Positions 11,263 to 22,800 of a stretch of 64,000 nucleotides of DNA are shown here, one piece after another (position 1 is the first letter of the stretch; every line of letters begins with the position of its first letter). A program made the position numbers and the translations under genes. Source of the stretch: Dryomyza anilis (lineage: Eukaryota > Arthropoda > Insecta > Diptera > Dryomyzidae); contig OX638135.1 of the NCBI GenBank assembly GCA_951804985.1, positions 43,228,324 to 43,292,323 on the forward strand, given 5' to 3'. The notes under the pieces were generated by a model that did no database searches, was not told the origin of the DNA, and was given only the letters and a program-made list of their open reading frames with translations.

Positions 11263-13260
11263 CTTTTTGATCTTTTTGATCTTTTTGATCTTTTTGATCT
11301 TTTTGATCTTTTTGATCTTTTTGATCTTTTTGATCTTTTTGATCTTTTTGATCTTTTTGATCTTTTTGATCTTTTTGATCTTTTTGATCTTTTTGATCTT
11401 TTTGATCTTTTTGATCTTTTTGATCTTTTTGATCTTTTTGATCTTTTTGATCTTTTTGATCTTCTTGATCTTTTTGATCTTTTTGATCTTCTTGATCTTT
11501 TTGATCTTTTTGATCTTTTTGATCTTTTTGATCTTTTTGATCTTTTTGATCTTTTTGATCTTTTTGATCTTTTTGATCTTTTTGATCTTTTTGATCTTTT
11601 TGATCTTTTTGATCTTTTTGATCTTTTTGATCTTTTTGATCTTTTTGATCTTTTTGATCTTTTTGATCTTTTTGATCTTTTTGATCTTTTTGATCTTTTT
11701 GATCTTTTTGATCTTTTTGATCTTTTTGATCTTTTTGATCTTTTTGATCTTTTTGATCTTTTTGATCTTTTTGATCTTTTTGATCTTTTTGATCTTTTTG
11801 ATCTTTTTGATCTTTTTGATCTTTTTGATCTTTTTGATCTTTTTGATCTTTTTGATCTTTTTGATCTTTTTGATCTTTTTGATCTTTTTGATCTTTTTGA
11901 TCTTTTTGATCTTTTTGATCTTCTTGATCTTTTTGATCTTTTTGATCTTTTTGATCTTTTTGATCTTTTTGATCTTTTTGATCTTTTTGATCTTTTTGAT
12001 CTTTTTGATCTTTTTGATCTTTTTGATCTTTTTGATCTTCTTGATCTTCTTGATCTTCTTGATCTTTTTGATCTTCTTGATCTTTTTGATCTTTTTGATC
12101 TTTTTGATCTTTTTGATCTTTTTGATCTTTTTGATCTTTTTGATCTTTTTGATCTTTTTGATCTTTTTGATCTTTTTGATCTTTTTGATCTTTTTGATCT
12201 TTTTGATCTTTTTGATCTTATTGATCTTTTTGATCTTTTTGATCTTTTTGATCTTTTTGATCTTTTTGATCTTTTTGATCTTTTTGATCTTTTTGATCTT
12301 TTTGATCTTTTTGATCTTTTTGATCTTTTTGATCTTTTTGATCTTTTTGATCTTTTTGATCTTTTTGATCTTTTTGATCTTTTTGATCTTTTTGATCTTT
12401 TTGATCTTTTTGATCTTTTTGATCTTTTTGATCTTTTTGATCTTTTTGATCTTATTGATCTTTTTGATCTTTTTGATCTTTTTGATCTTTTTGATCTTTT
12501 TGATCTTTTTGATCTTTTTGATCTTTTTGATCTTTTTGATCTTTTTGATCTTTTTGATCTTTTTGATCTTTTTGATCTTTTTGATCTTTTTGATCTTTTT
12601 GATCTTTTTGATCTTTTTGATCTTTTTGATCTTTTTGATCTTTTTGATCTTTTTGATCTTATTGATCTTATTGATCTTTTTGATATTTTTGATATTTTTG
12701 ATCTTTTTGATCTTTTTGATCTTTTTGATCTTTTTGATCTTTTTGATCTTTTTGATCTTTTTGATCTTTTTGATCTTTTTGATCTTTTTGATCTTTTTGA
12801 TCTTTTTGATCTTTTTGATCTTTTTGATATTTTTGATCTTTTTGATCTTATTGATCTTATTGATCTTTTTGATCTTTTTGATCTTTTTGATCTTTTTGAT
12901 CTTTTTGATCTTTTTGATCTTTTTGATCTTTTTGATCTTTTTGATCTATTTGATCTTTTTGATCTTTTTGATCTTTATGATCTTTTTGATCTTTTTGATC
13001 TTTTTGATCTTTTTGATCTTTTTGATCTTTTTGATCTTTTTGATCTTTTTGATCTTTTTGATCTTTTTGATCTTTTTGATCTTTTTGATCTTTTTGATAT
13101 TTTTGATCTTTTTGATCTTTTTGATCTTTTTGATCTTTTTGATCTTATTGATCTTTTTGATCTTTTTGATATTTTTGATCTTTTTGATCTTTTTGATCTT
13201 TTTGATCTTTTTGATCTTTTTGATCTTTTTGATCTTTTTGATCTTTTTGATCTTTTTGAT
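11263..13260. repeat. Long T-unit block with C, TTATT and GATA variants
   Basis: About 2 kb of T units. C units near 11463, 11490, 11922 and 12037-12075. A pair of TTATTGATC units near 12660 precedes two GATA units; another TTATT pair near 12849 follows a GATA unit at about 12827. Further scattered variants run to 13260. Confidence 0.9.
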
Positions 13261-13352
13261 CTTTTTAATATTTTTGGTATTTTTGGTATTGTTGATCTTT
13301 TTGATATTTTTGATATTTTTGGTATTTTTGATCTTTTTGATCTTTTTGATCA
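13261..13352. repeat. AATA / GGTA patch, copy 1
   Basis: AATA at 13267, two GGTA units, GTATTGTTGATC, two GATA units, another GGTA, and a TCATTTTGATC-type change at the end. The same order occurs at 17546, 4279 bases on. Confidence 0.85.
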
Positions 13353-14572
13353 TTTTGATCTTTTTGATCTTTTTGATCTTTTTGATCTTTTTGATCTTTT
13401 TGATCTTTTTGATCTTTTTGATCTTTTTGATCTTTTTGATCTTTTTGATCTTTTTGATCTTTTTGATCTTTTTGATCTTTTTGATCTTTTTGATCTTTTT
13501 GATCTTTTTGATCTTTTTGATCTTTTTGATCTTTTTGATCTTTTTGATCTTTTTGATCTTTTTGATCTTTTTGATCTTTTTGATCTTTTTGATCTTTTTG
13601 ATCTTTTTGATCTTTTTGATCTTTTTGATCTTTTTGATCTTTTTGATCTTTTTGATCTTTTTGATCTTTTTGATCTTTTTGATCTTTTTGATCTTTTTGA
13701 TCTTTTTGATCTTTTTGATCTTTTTAATCTTTTTGATCTTTTTGATCTTTTTGATCTTTTTGATCTTTTTGATCTTTTTGATCTTTTTGATCTTTTTGAT
13801 CTTTTTGATCTTTTTGATCTTTTTGATCTTTTTGATCTTTTTGATCTTTTTGATCTTTTTGATCTTTTTGATCTTTTTGATCTTTTTGATCTTTTTGATC
13901 TTTTTGATCTTTTTGATCTTTTTGATCTTTTTGATCTTTTTGATCTTTTTGATCTTTTTGATCTTTTTGATCTTTTTGATCTTTTTGATCTTTTTGATCT
14001 TTTTGATCTTTTTGATCTTTTTGATCTTTTTGATCTTTTTGATCTTTTTGATCTTTTTGATCTTTTTGATCTTTTTGATCTTTTTGATCTTTTTGATCTT
14101 TTTGATCTTTTTGATCTTTTTGATCTTTTTGATCTTTTTGATCTTTTTGATCTTTTTGATCTTTTTGATCTTTTTGATCTTTTTGATCTTTTTGATCTTT
14201 TTGATCTTTTTGATCTATTTGATCTTTTTGATCTTTTTGATCTTTTTGATCTTTTTGATCTTTTTGATCTTTTTGATCTTTTTGATCTTTTTGATTTTTT
14301 TGATCTTTTTGATCTTTTTGATCTTTTTGATCTTTTTGATCTTTTTGATCTTTTTGATCTTTTTGATCTTTTTGATCTTTTTGATCTTTTTGATCTTTTT
14401 GATCTTTTTGATCTTTTTGATCTTTTTGATCTTTTTGATCTTTTTGATCTTTTTGATCTTTTTGATCTTTTTGATCTTTTTGATCTTTTTGATCTATTTG
14501 ATCTTTTTGATCTTTTTGATCTTTTTGATCTTTTTGATCTTTTTGATCTTTTTGATCTTTTTGATCTTTTTG
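13353..14572. repeat. Long T-unit block
   Basis: About 135 T units with few changes (one AATC near 13726, TATTTGATC near 14216 and 14494, one GATT near 14294). Its counterpart at 17633-18034 is about 819 bases (91 units) shorter. Confidence 0.92.
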
Positions 14573-16355
14573 ATCTTGTTGATCTTTCTGATCTTGTTGA
14601 TCTTGTTGATCTTGTTGATCTTGTTGATCTTGTTGATCTTGTTGATCTTGTTGATCTTGTTGATCTTGTTGATCTTGTTGATCTTGTTGATCTTGTTGAT
14701 CTTGTTGATCTTGTTAATCTTGTTGATCTTGTTGATCTTGTTGATCTTGTTGATCTTGTTGATCTTGTTGATTTTGTTGATCTTGTTGATCTTGTTGATC
14801 TTGTTGATCTTGTTGATCTTGTTGCTCTTGTTGATCTTTTTGATCTTTTTGATCTTTTTGATCTTTTTGATCTTTTTGATCTTTTTGGTCTTTTTGGTAT
14901 TTTTGATTTTTTTGATTTTTTTGATATTTTTGATCTTTTTGATCTTTTTGATCTTTTTGATCTTTTTGATCTTTTTGATCTTTTTGATCTTTTTGATCTT
15001 TTAGATCTTTTTGATCTATTTGATCTTTTTGATCTTTTTGATCTTTTTGATCTTTTTGATCTTTTTGATCTTTTTGATCTTTTTGATCTTTTTGATCTTT
15101 TTGATCTTTTTGATCTTTTTGATCTTTTTGATCTTTTTGATCTTTTTGATCTTTTTGATCTTTTTGATCTTTTTGATCTTTTTGATCTTTTTGATCTTTT
15201 TGATCTTTTTGATCTTTTTGATCTTTTTGATCTTTTTGATCTTGTTGATCTTTCTGATCTTGTTGATCTTGTTGATCTTGTTGATCTTGTTGATCTTGTT
15301 GATCTTGTTGATCTTGTTGATCTTGTTGATCTTGTTGATCTTGTTGATCTTGTAGATCTTGTTGATCTTGTTAATCTTGTTGATCTTGTTGATCTTGTTG
15401 ATCTTGTTGATCTTGTTGATTTTGTTGATCTTGTTGATCTTGTTGATCTTGTTGATCTTGTTGATCTTGTTGATCTTGTTGATCTTGTTGATCTTTTTGA
15501 TCTTTTTGATCTTTTTGATCTTTTTGATCTTTTTGATCTTTTTGATCTTTTTGATCTTTTTGATCTTTTTGATCTTTTTGATCTTTTTGATCTTTTTGAT
15601 CTTTTTGATCTTTTTGATCTTTTGATCTTTTTGATCTATTTGATCTTTTTCATCTTTTTGATCTTTTTGATCTTTTTGATCTTTTTGATCTTTTTGATCT
15701 TTTTGATCTTTTTGATCTTGTTGATCTTTTTGATCTTTATGATCTTTTTGATCTTTTTGATCTTTTTGATTTTTTTGAACTTTTTGATCTTGTTGATCTT
15801 GTTGATCTTTTTGATCTTGTTGATCTTGTTGATCTTGTTGATCTTGTTGATCTTGTTGATCTTGTTGATCTTGTTGATCTTGTTGATCTTGTTGAACTTG
15901 TTGATCTTCTTGATTTTTTTGATATTTTTGATTTTTTTTTGATCTTTTTGTTGATCTTGTTGATCTATTTGATCTTTTTGATCTTTTTGATTTTTTTGAT
16001 CTTTTTGATCTTTTTGATCTTTTTGATCTTTTTGATCTTTTTGATCTTTTTGATCTTTTTGATCTTTTTGATCTTTTTGATCTTTTCGATCTTTTTGATC
16101 TTTTTGATCTTTTTGATCTTTTTGATCTTTTTGATCTTTTTGATCTTTTTGATCTTTTTGATCTTTTTGATCTTTTTGATCTTTTTGATCTTTTTGATCT
16201 TTTTGATCTTTTTGATCTTTTTGATCTTTTTGATCTTTTTGATCTTTTTGATCTTTTTGATCTTTTTGATCTTTTTGATCTTTTTGATCTTTTTGATCTT
16301 TTTGATCTTTTTGATCTTATTGATCTATTTGAACTATTTGCTCTTTTTGATCTTT
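14573..16355. repeat. G/GGTC/TAG/T9 module, copy 1
   Basis: Ordered landmarks: CTTTCTG at 14584, G block to about 14836 with TTGCTC near its end, GGTC/GGTA at about 14887, TAG at 15002, T units, CTTTCTG at 15250, G block with TTGTAGATC at 15353, T units, an 8-base unit near 15618, one CATC unit, a TATG unit, GATTTTTTTGAAC, G block, GAAC/T9/TTTTTGTTGATC junction from 15894, T units, then TATTTGAACTATTTGCTC near 16325. Copy 2 lies at 18035-19720 in the same order with offsets of 3460 falling to 3361. Confidence 0.87.
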
Positions 16356-16656
16356 TTGATCTTGTTGATCTTGTTGATCCTGTTGATCTTGTTGATCTTG
16401 TTGATCTTGTTGATCTTGTTGATCTTGTTGATCTTGTTGATCTTGTTGATCTTGTTGATCTTGTTGATCTTGTTGATCTTGTTGATCTTGTTGATCTTGT
16501 TGATCTTGTTGATCTTGTTGATCTTGTTGATCTTGTTGATCTTGCTGATCTTGTTGATCTTGTTGATCTTGTTGATCTTGTTGATCTTGTTGATCTTGTT
16601 GATCTTGTTGATCTTGTTGATCTTGTTGATCTTGTTGATCTTGTTGATCTTGTTGA
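16356..16656. repeat. G-unit block
   Basis: About 33 G units with one GATCCTG near 16377 and one TTGCTGATC near 16543. Confidence 0.9.
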
Positions 16657-17539
16657 TCTTTTTGATCTTTTTGATCTTTTTGATCTTTTTGATCTTCTTG
16701 ATCTTTTTGATCTTCTTGATCTTCTTGATCTTTTTGATCTTTTTGATCTTTTTGATCTTTTTGATCTTTTTGATCTTTTTGATCTTTTTGATCTTTTTGA
16801 TCTTTTTGATCTTTTTGATCTTTTTGATCTTTTTGATCTTTTTGATCTTTTTGATCTTTTTGATCTTTTTGATCTTTTTGATCTTTTTGATCTTTTTGAT
16901 CTTTTTGATCTTTTTGATCTTTTTGATCTTTTTGATCTTTTTGATCTTCTTGATCTTTTTGATCTTTTTGATCTTTTTGATCTTTTTGATCTTTTTGATC
17001 TTTTTGATCTTTTTGATCTTTTTGATCTTTTTGATCTTTTTGATCTTCTTGATCTTCTTGATCTTCTTGATCTTCTTGATCTTCTTGATCTTTTTGATCT
17101 TTTTGATCTTTTTGATCTTTTTGATCTTTTTGATCTTTTTGATCTTTTTGATCTTTTTGATCTTTTTGATCTTTTTGATCTTTTTGATCTTTTTGATCTT
17201 TTTGATCTTTTTGATCTTTTTGATCTTTTTGATCTTTTTGATCTTATTGATCTTTTTGATCTTTTTGATCTTTTTGATCTTTTTGATCTTTTTGATCTTT
17301 TTGATCTTTTTTATCTTTTTGATCTTTTTGATCTTTTTGATCTTTTTGATCTTTTTGATCTTTTTGATCTTTTTGATCTTTTTGATCTTTTTGATCTTTT
17401 TGATCTTTTTGATCTTTTTGATCTTTTTGATCTTTTTGATCTTTTTGATCTTTTTGATCTTTTTGATATTTTTGATCTTTTTGATCTTTTTGATCTTTTT
17501 GATCTTTTTGATCTTTTTGATCTTTTTGATCTTTTTGAT
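16657..17539. repeat. T-unit block with C-unit clusters
   Basis: T units with the C, T, C, C arrangement at 16694-16730, a run of five C units near 17047-17090, one TTATTGATC near 17244 and one TTTTTTATC near 17310. Confidence 0.9.
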
Positions 17540-17632
17540 CTTTTTAATATTTTTGGTATTTTTGGTATTGTTGATCTTTTTGATATTTTTGATATTTTTG
17601 GTATTTTTGATCTTTTTGATCTTTTTGATCAT
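17540..17632. repeat. AATA / GGTA patch, copy 2
   Basis: Same order of rare units as 13261-13352, starting at AATA 17546. Confidence 0.85.
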
Positions 17633-18034
17633 TTTGATCTTTTTGATCTTTTTGATCTTTTTGATCTTTTTGATCTTTTTGATCTTTTTGATCTTTTTGA
17701 TCTTTTTGATCTTTTTGATCTTTTTGATCTTTTTGATCTTTTTGATCTTTTTGATCTTTTTGATCTTTTTGATCTTTTTGATCTTTTTGATCTTTTTGAT
17801 CTATTTGATCTTTTTGATCTTTTTGATCTTTTTGATCTTTTTGATCTTTTTGATCTTTTTGATCTTTTTGATCTTTTTGATCTTTTTGATTTTTTTGATC
17901 TTTTTGATCTTTTTGATCTTTTTGATCTTTTTGATCTTTTTGATCTTTTTGATCTTTTTGATCTTTTTGATCTTTTTGATCTTTTTGATCTTTTTGATCT
18001 TTTTGATCTTTTTGATCTTTTTGATCTTTTTGAT
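17633..18034. repeat. T-unit block
   Basis: About 44 T units with one TATTTGATC near 17803 and one GATT near 17888. It is the shortened counterpart of 13353-14572. Confidence 0.9.
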
Positions 18035-19720
18035 CTTGTTGATCTTTCTGATCTTGTTGATCTTGTTGATCTTGTTGATCTTGTTGATCTTGTTGATCTT
18101 GTTGATCTTGTTGATCTTGTTGATCTTGTTGATCTTGTTGATCTTGTTAATCTTGTTGATCTTGTTGATCTTGTTGATCTTGTTGATCTTGTTGATCTTG
18201 TTGATTTTGTTGATCTTGTTGATCTTGTTGATCTTGTTGATCTTGTTGATCTTGTTGATCTTGTTGATCTTTTTGATCTTTTTGATCTTTTTGATCTTTT
18301 TGATCTTTTTGATCTTTTTGATCTTTTTGATCTTTTTGGTCTTTTTGGTATTTTTGATTTTTTTGATTTTTTTGATATTTTTGATCTTTTTGATCTTTTT
18401 GATCTTTTTGATCTTTTTGATCTTTTTGATCTTTTAGATCTTTTTGATCTATTTGATCTTTTTGATCTTTTTGATCTTTTTGATCTTTTTGATCTTTTTG
18501 ATCTTTTTGATCTTTTTGATCTTTTTGATCTTTTTGATCTTTTTGATCTTTTTGATCTTTTTGATCTTTTTGATCTTTTTGATCTTTTTGATCTTTTTGA
18601 TCTTTTTGATCTTTTTGATCTTTTTGATCTTTTTGATCTTTTTGATCTTTTTGATCTTTTTGATCTTGTTGATCTTTCTGATCTTGTTGATCTTGTTGAT
18701 CTTGTTGATCTTGTTGATCTTGTTGATCTTGTTGATCTTGTTGATCTTGTAGATCTTGTTGATCTTGTTAATCTTGTTGATCTTGTTGATCTTGTTGATC
18801 TTGTTGATCTTGTTGATTTTGTTGATCTTGTTGATCTTGTTGATCTTGTTGATCTTGTTGATCTTGTTGATCTTTTTGATCTTTTTGATCTTTTTGATCT
18901 TTTTGATCTTTTTGATCTTTTTGATCTTTTTGATCTTTTTGATCTTTTTGATCTTTTTGATCTTTTTGATCTTTTTGATCTTTTTGATCTTTTGATCTTT
19001 TTGATCTATTTGATCTTTTTCATCTTTTTGATCTTTTTGATCTTTTTGATCTTTTTGATCTTTTTGATCTTTTTGATCTTTTTGATCTTTTTGATCTTGT
19101 TGATCTTTTTGATCTTTATGATCTTTTTGATCTTTTTGATCTTTTTGATTTTTTTGAACTTTTTGATCTTGTTGATCTTGTTGATCTTTTTGATCTTGTT
19201 GATCTTGTTGATCTTGTTGATCTTGTTGATCTTGTTGATCTTGTTGATCTTGTTGATCTTGTTGATCTTGTTGAACTTGTTGATCTTCTTGATTTTTTTG
19301 ATATTTTTGATTTTTTTTTGATCTTTTTGTTGATCTTGTTGATCTATTTGATCTTTTTGATCTTTTTGATTTTTTTGATCTTTTTGATCTTTTTGATCTT
19401 TTTGATCTTTTCGATCTTTTTGATCTTTTTGATCTTTTTGATCTTTTTGATCTTTTTGATCTTTTTGATCTTTTTGATCTTTTTGATCTTTTTGATCTTT
19501 TTGATCTTTTTGATCTTTTTGATCTTTTTGATCTTTTTGATCTTTTTGATCTTTTTGATCTTTTTGATCTTTTTGATCTTTTTGATCTTTTTGATCTTTT
19601 TGATCTTTTTGATCTTTTTGATCTTTTTGATCTTTTTGATCTTTTTGATCTTTTTGATCTTTTTGATCTTTTTGATCTAATTGATCTATTTGAACTATTT
19701 GCTCTTTTTGATCTTTTTGA
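18035..19720. repeat. G/GGTC/TAG/T9 module, copy 2
   Basis: CTTTCTG 18044, G block, GGTC, TAG 18435, CTTTCTG 18674, TTGTAGATC 18750, 8-base unit near 18988, CATC near 19021, TATG, GATTTTTTTGAAC, G block, GAAC/T9 junction from 19273, a TCGATC near 19410, T units, TATTTGAACTATTTGCTC near 19686. All landmarks keep the order of 14573-16355. Confidence 0.87.
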
Positions 19721-20515
19721 TCTTGTTGATCTTGTTGATCTTGTTGATCTTGTTGATCTTGTTGATCTTGTTGATCTTGTTGATCTTGTTGATCTTGTTG
19801 ATCTTGTTGATCTTTTTGATCTTGTTGATCTTGTTGATCTTGTTGATCTTGTTGATCTTGTTGATCTTGCTGATCTTGTTGATCTTGTTGATCTTGTTGA
19901 TCTTGTTGATCTTGTTGATCTTGTTGATCTTGTTGATCTTGTTGATCTTGTTGATCTTGTTGATCTTGTTGATCTTGCTGATCTTGTTGATCTTGTTGAT
20001 TTTGTTGATTTTGTTGATCTTGTTGATCTTGTTGATCTTGTTGATCTTGTTGATCTTGTTGATCTTGTTGATCTTGTTGATCTTGTTGATCTTGTCGATC
20101 TTGTTAATCTTGTTGATCCTGTTGATCTTGTTGATCTTGTTGATCTTGTTGATCTTGTTGATCTTGTTGATCTTGTTGATCTTGTTGATCTTGTTGATCT
20201 TGTTGATCTTGTTGATCTTGTTGATCTTGTTGATCTTGTTGATCTTGTTGATCTTGTTGATCTTGTTGATCTTGTTGATCTTGTTGATCTTGTTGATCTT
20301 GTTGATCTTGTTGATCTTGTTGATCTTGTTGATCTTGTTGATCTTGTTGATCTTGTTGATCTTGTTGATCTTGTTGATCTTGTTGATCTTGTTGATCTTG
20401 TTGATCTTGTTGATCTTGTTGATCTTGTTGATCTTGTTGATCTTGTTGATCTTGGTGATCTTGGTGATCTTGTTGATCTTGTTGATCTTGTTGATCTTGT
20501 TGATCTTGTTTTTGA
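19721..20515. repeat. Long G-unit block
   Basis: About 88 units. Landmarks in order: one T unit near 19810, TTGCTGATC near 19869 and 19978, TTGTTGATT units near 20000, TTGTCGATC at 20095, TTGTTAATC, GATCCTG near 20115, two TTGGTGATC near 20455. The GATT, TCGATC, GATCCTG and GGTGATC marks also occur in that order in the three long G blocks at 45, 51 and 60 kb. Confidence 0.9.
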
Positions 20516-20600
20516 TCTTTTTGATCTTTTTGATCTTTTTGATCTTTTTGATCTTGTTGATCTTGTTTTTGATCTTTTTGATCTTTTTGATCTTTTTGAT
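20516..20600. repeat. G-to-T exit junction with 12-base units
   Basis: TTGTTTTTGATC (12 bases), a short T run, two G units, a second TTGTTTTTGATC, T units, then an 8-base GATTTTTTGATC. The same junction closes the G blocks at 46.0, 51.8 and 60.7 kb. Confidence 0.85.
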
Positions 20601-22752
20601 TTTTTGATCTTTTTGATCTTTTTGATCTTTTTGATCTTTTTGATCTTTTTGATCTTTTTGATCTTTTTGATCTTTTTGATCTTTTTGATCTTTTTGATCT
20701 TTTTGATCTTTTTGATCTTTTTGATCTTTTTGATCTTTTTGATCTTTTTGATCTTTTTGATCTTTTTGATCTTTTTGATCTTTTTGATCTTTTTGATCTT
20801 TTTGATCTTTTTGATCTTTTTGATCTTTTTGATCTTTTTGATCTTTTTGATCTTTTTGATCTTTTTGATCTTTTTGATCTTTTTGATCTTTTTGATCTTT
20901 TTGATCTTTTTGATCTTTTTGATCTTTTTGATCTTTTTGATCTTTTTGATCTTTTTGATCTTTTTGATCTTTTTGATCTTTTTGATCTTTTTGATCTTTT
21001 TGATCTTTTTGATCTTTTTGATCTTGTTGATCTTGTTGATCTTGTTGATCTTTTTGATCTTTTTGATCTTTTTGATCTTTTTGATCTTGTTGATCTTGTT
21101 GATATTTTTGATCTTTTTGATCTTTTTGATCTTTTTGATCTTCTTGATCTTTTTGATCTTTTTGATCTTTTTGATCTTTTTGATCTTTTTGATCTTTTTG
21201 ATCTTTTTGATCTTTTTGATCTTTTTGATCTTTTTGATCTTTTTGATCTTTTTGATCTTTTTGATCTTTTTGATCTTTTTGATCTTTTTGATCTTTTTGA
21301 TCTTTTTGATCTTTTTGATCTTTTTGATCTCTTTGATCTTTTTGATCTTTTTGATCTTTTTGATCTTTTTGATCTTTTTGATCTTTTTGATCTTTTTGAT
21401 CTTTTTGATCTTTTTGATCTTTTTGATCTTTTTGATCTTTTTGATCTTTTTGATCTTTTTGATCTATTTGATCTATTTGCTCTATTTGCTCTTTTTGATC
21501 TATTTGCTCTTTTTGATCTTTTTGATATTTTTGATATTTTTGATCTTGTTGATCTTGTTGATCTTTTTGATCTTTTTGATCTTGTTGATCTTGTTGATCT
21601 TTTTGATCTTTTTGATCTTTTTGATCTTTTTGATCTTTTTGATCTTTTTGATCTTTTTGATCTTTTTGATCTTTTTGATCTTTTTGATCTTTTTGATCTT
21701 TTTGATCTTTTTGATCTTTTTGATCTTTTTGATCTTTTTGATCTTTTTGATCTTTTTGATCTTTTTGATCTTTTTGATCTTTTTGATCTTTTTGATCTTT
21801 TTGATCTTTTTGATCTTTTTGATCTTTTTGATCTTTTTGATCTTTTTGATCTTTTTGATCTTTTTGATCTTTTTGATCTTTTTGATCTTTTTGATCTTTT
21901 TGATCTTTTTGATCTTTTTGATCTTTTTGATCTTTTTGATCTTTTTGATCTTTTTGATCTTTTTGATCTTATTGATCTATTTGATCTATTTGCTCTTTTT
22001 GATCTATTTGCTCTTTTTGCTCTTTTTGATCTTTTTGATCTTTTTGATATTTTTGATATTTTTGATATTTTTGATATTTTTGATATTTTTGATCTTTTTG
22101 ATCTTTTTGATCTTTTTGATCTTTTTGATCTTTTTGATCTTTTTGATCTTTTTGATCTTTTTGATCTTTTTGATCTTTTTGATCTTTTTGATCTTTTTGA
22201 TCTTTTTGATCTTTTTGATCTTTTTGATCTTTTTGATCTTTTTGATCTTTTTGATCTTTTTGATCTTTTTGATCTTTTTGATCTTTTTGATCTTTTTGAT
22301 CTTTTTGATCTTTTTGATCTTTTTGATCTTTTTGATCTTTTTGATCTTTTTGATCTTTTTGATCTTTTTGATCTTTTTGATCTTTTTGATCTTTTTGATC
22401 TTTTTGATCTTTTTGATCTTTTTGATCTTTTTGATCTTTTTGATCTTTTTGATCTTTTTGATCTTTTTGATCTTTTTGATCTTTTTGATCTTTTTGATCT
22501 TTTTGATCTTTTTGATCTTTTTGATCTTTTTGATCTTTTTGATCTTTTTGATCTTTTTGATCTTTTTGATCTTTTTGATCTTTTTGATCTTTTTGATCTT
22601 TTTGATCTTTTTGATCTTTTTGATCTTTTTGATCTTTTTGATCTTTTTGATCTTTTTGATCTTTTTGATCTTTTTGATCTTTTTGATCTTTTTGATCTTT
22701 TTGATCTTTTTGATCTTTTTGATCTTTTTGATCTTTTTGATCTTTTTGATAT
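20601..22752. repeat. T-unit block with internal 513-base duplication
   Basis: About 2.1 kb of mostly T units with small G clusters near 21023-21100 and 21545-21600. A variant cluster of TATTTGATC and TTTTTGCTC/TATTTGCTC units starts at 21461 and again at 21974, 513 bases (57 units) apart. Each is followed by T units and GATA units (two, then five). From 22085 to 22750 the units are nearly pure T. Confidence 0.9.
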
Positions 22753-22800
22753 TTTTCGATATTTTCGATCTTTTTTGATCTTTTTGATCTTCTTGATCTT
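22753..22800. repeat. CGATATTTTCGATC boundary, copy 3
   Basis: CGATATTTTCGATC at 22757 with an extra-T unit and one C unit after it. A TTTTTGTGATC unit follows near 22820. Confidence 0.82.
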
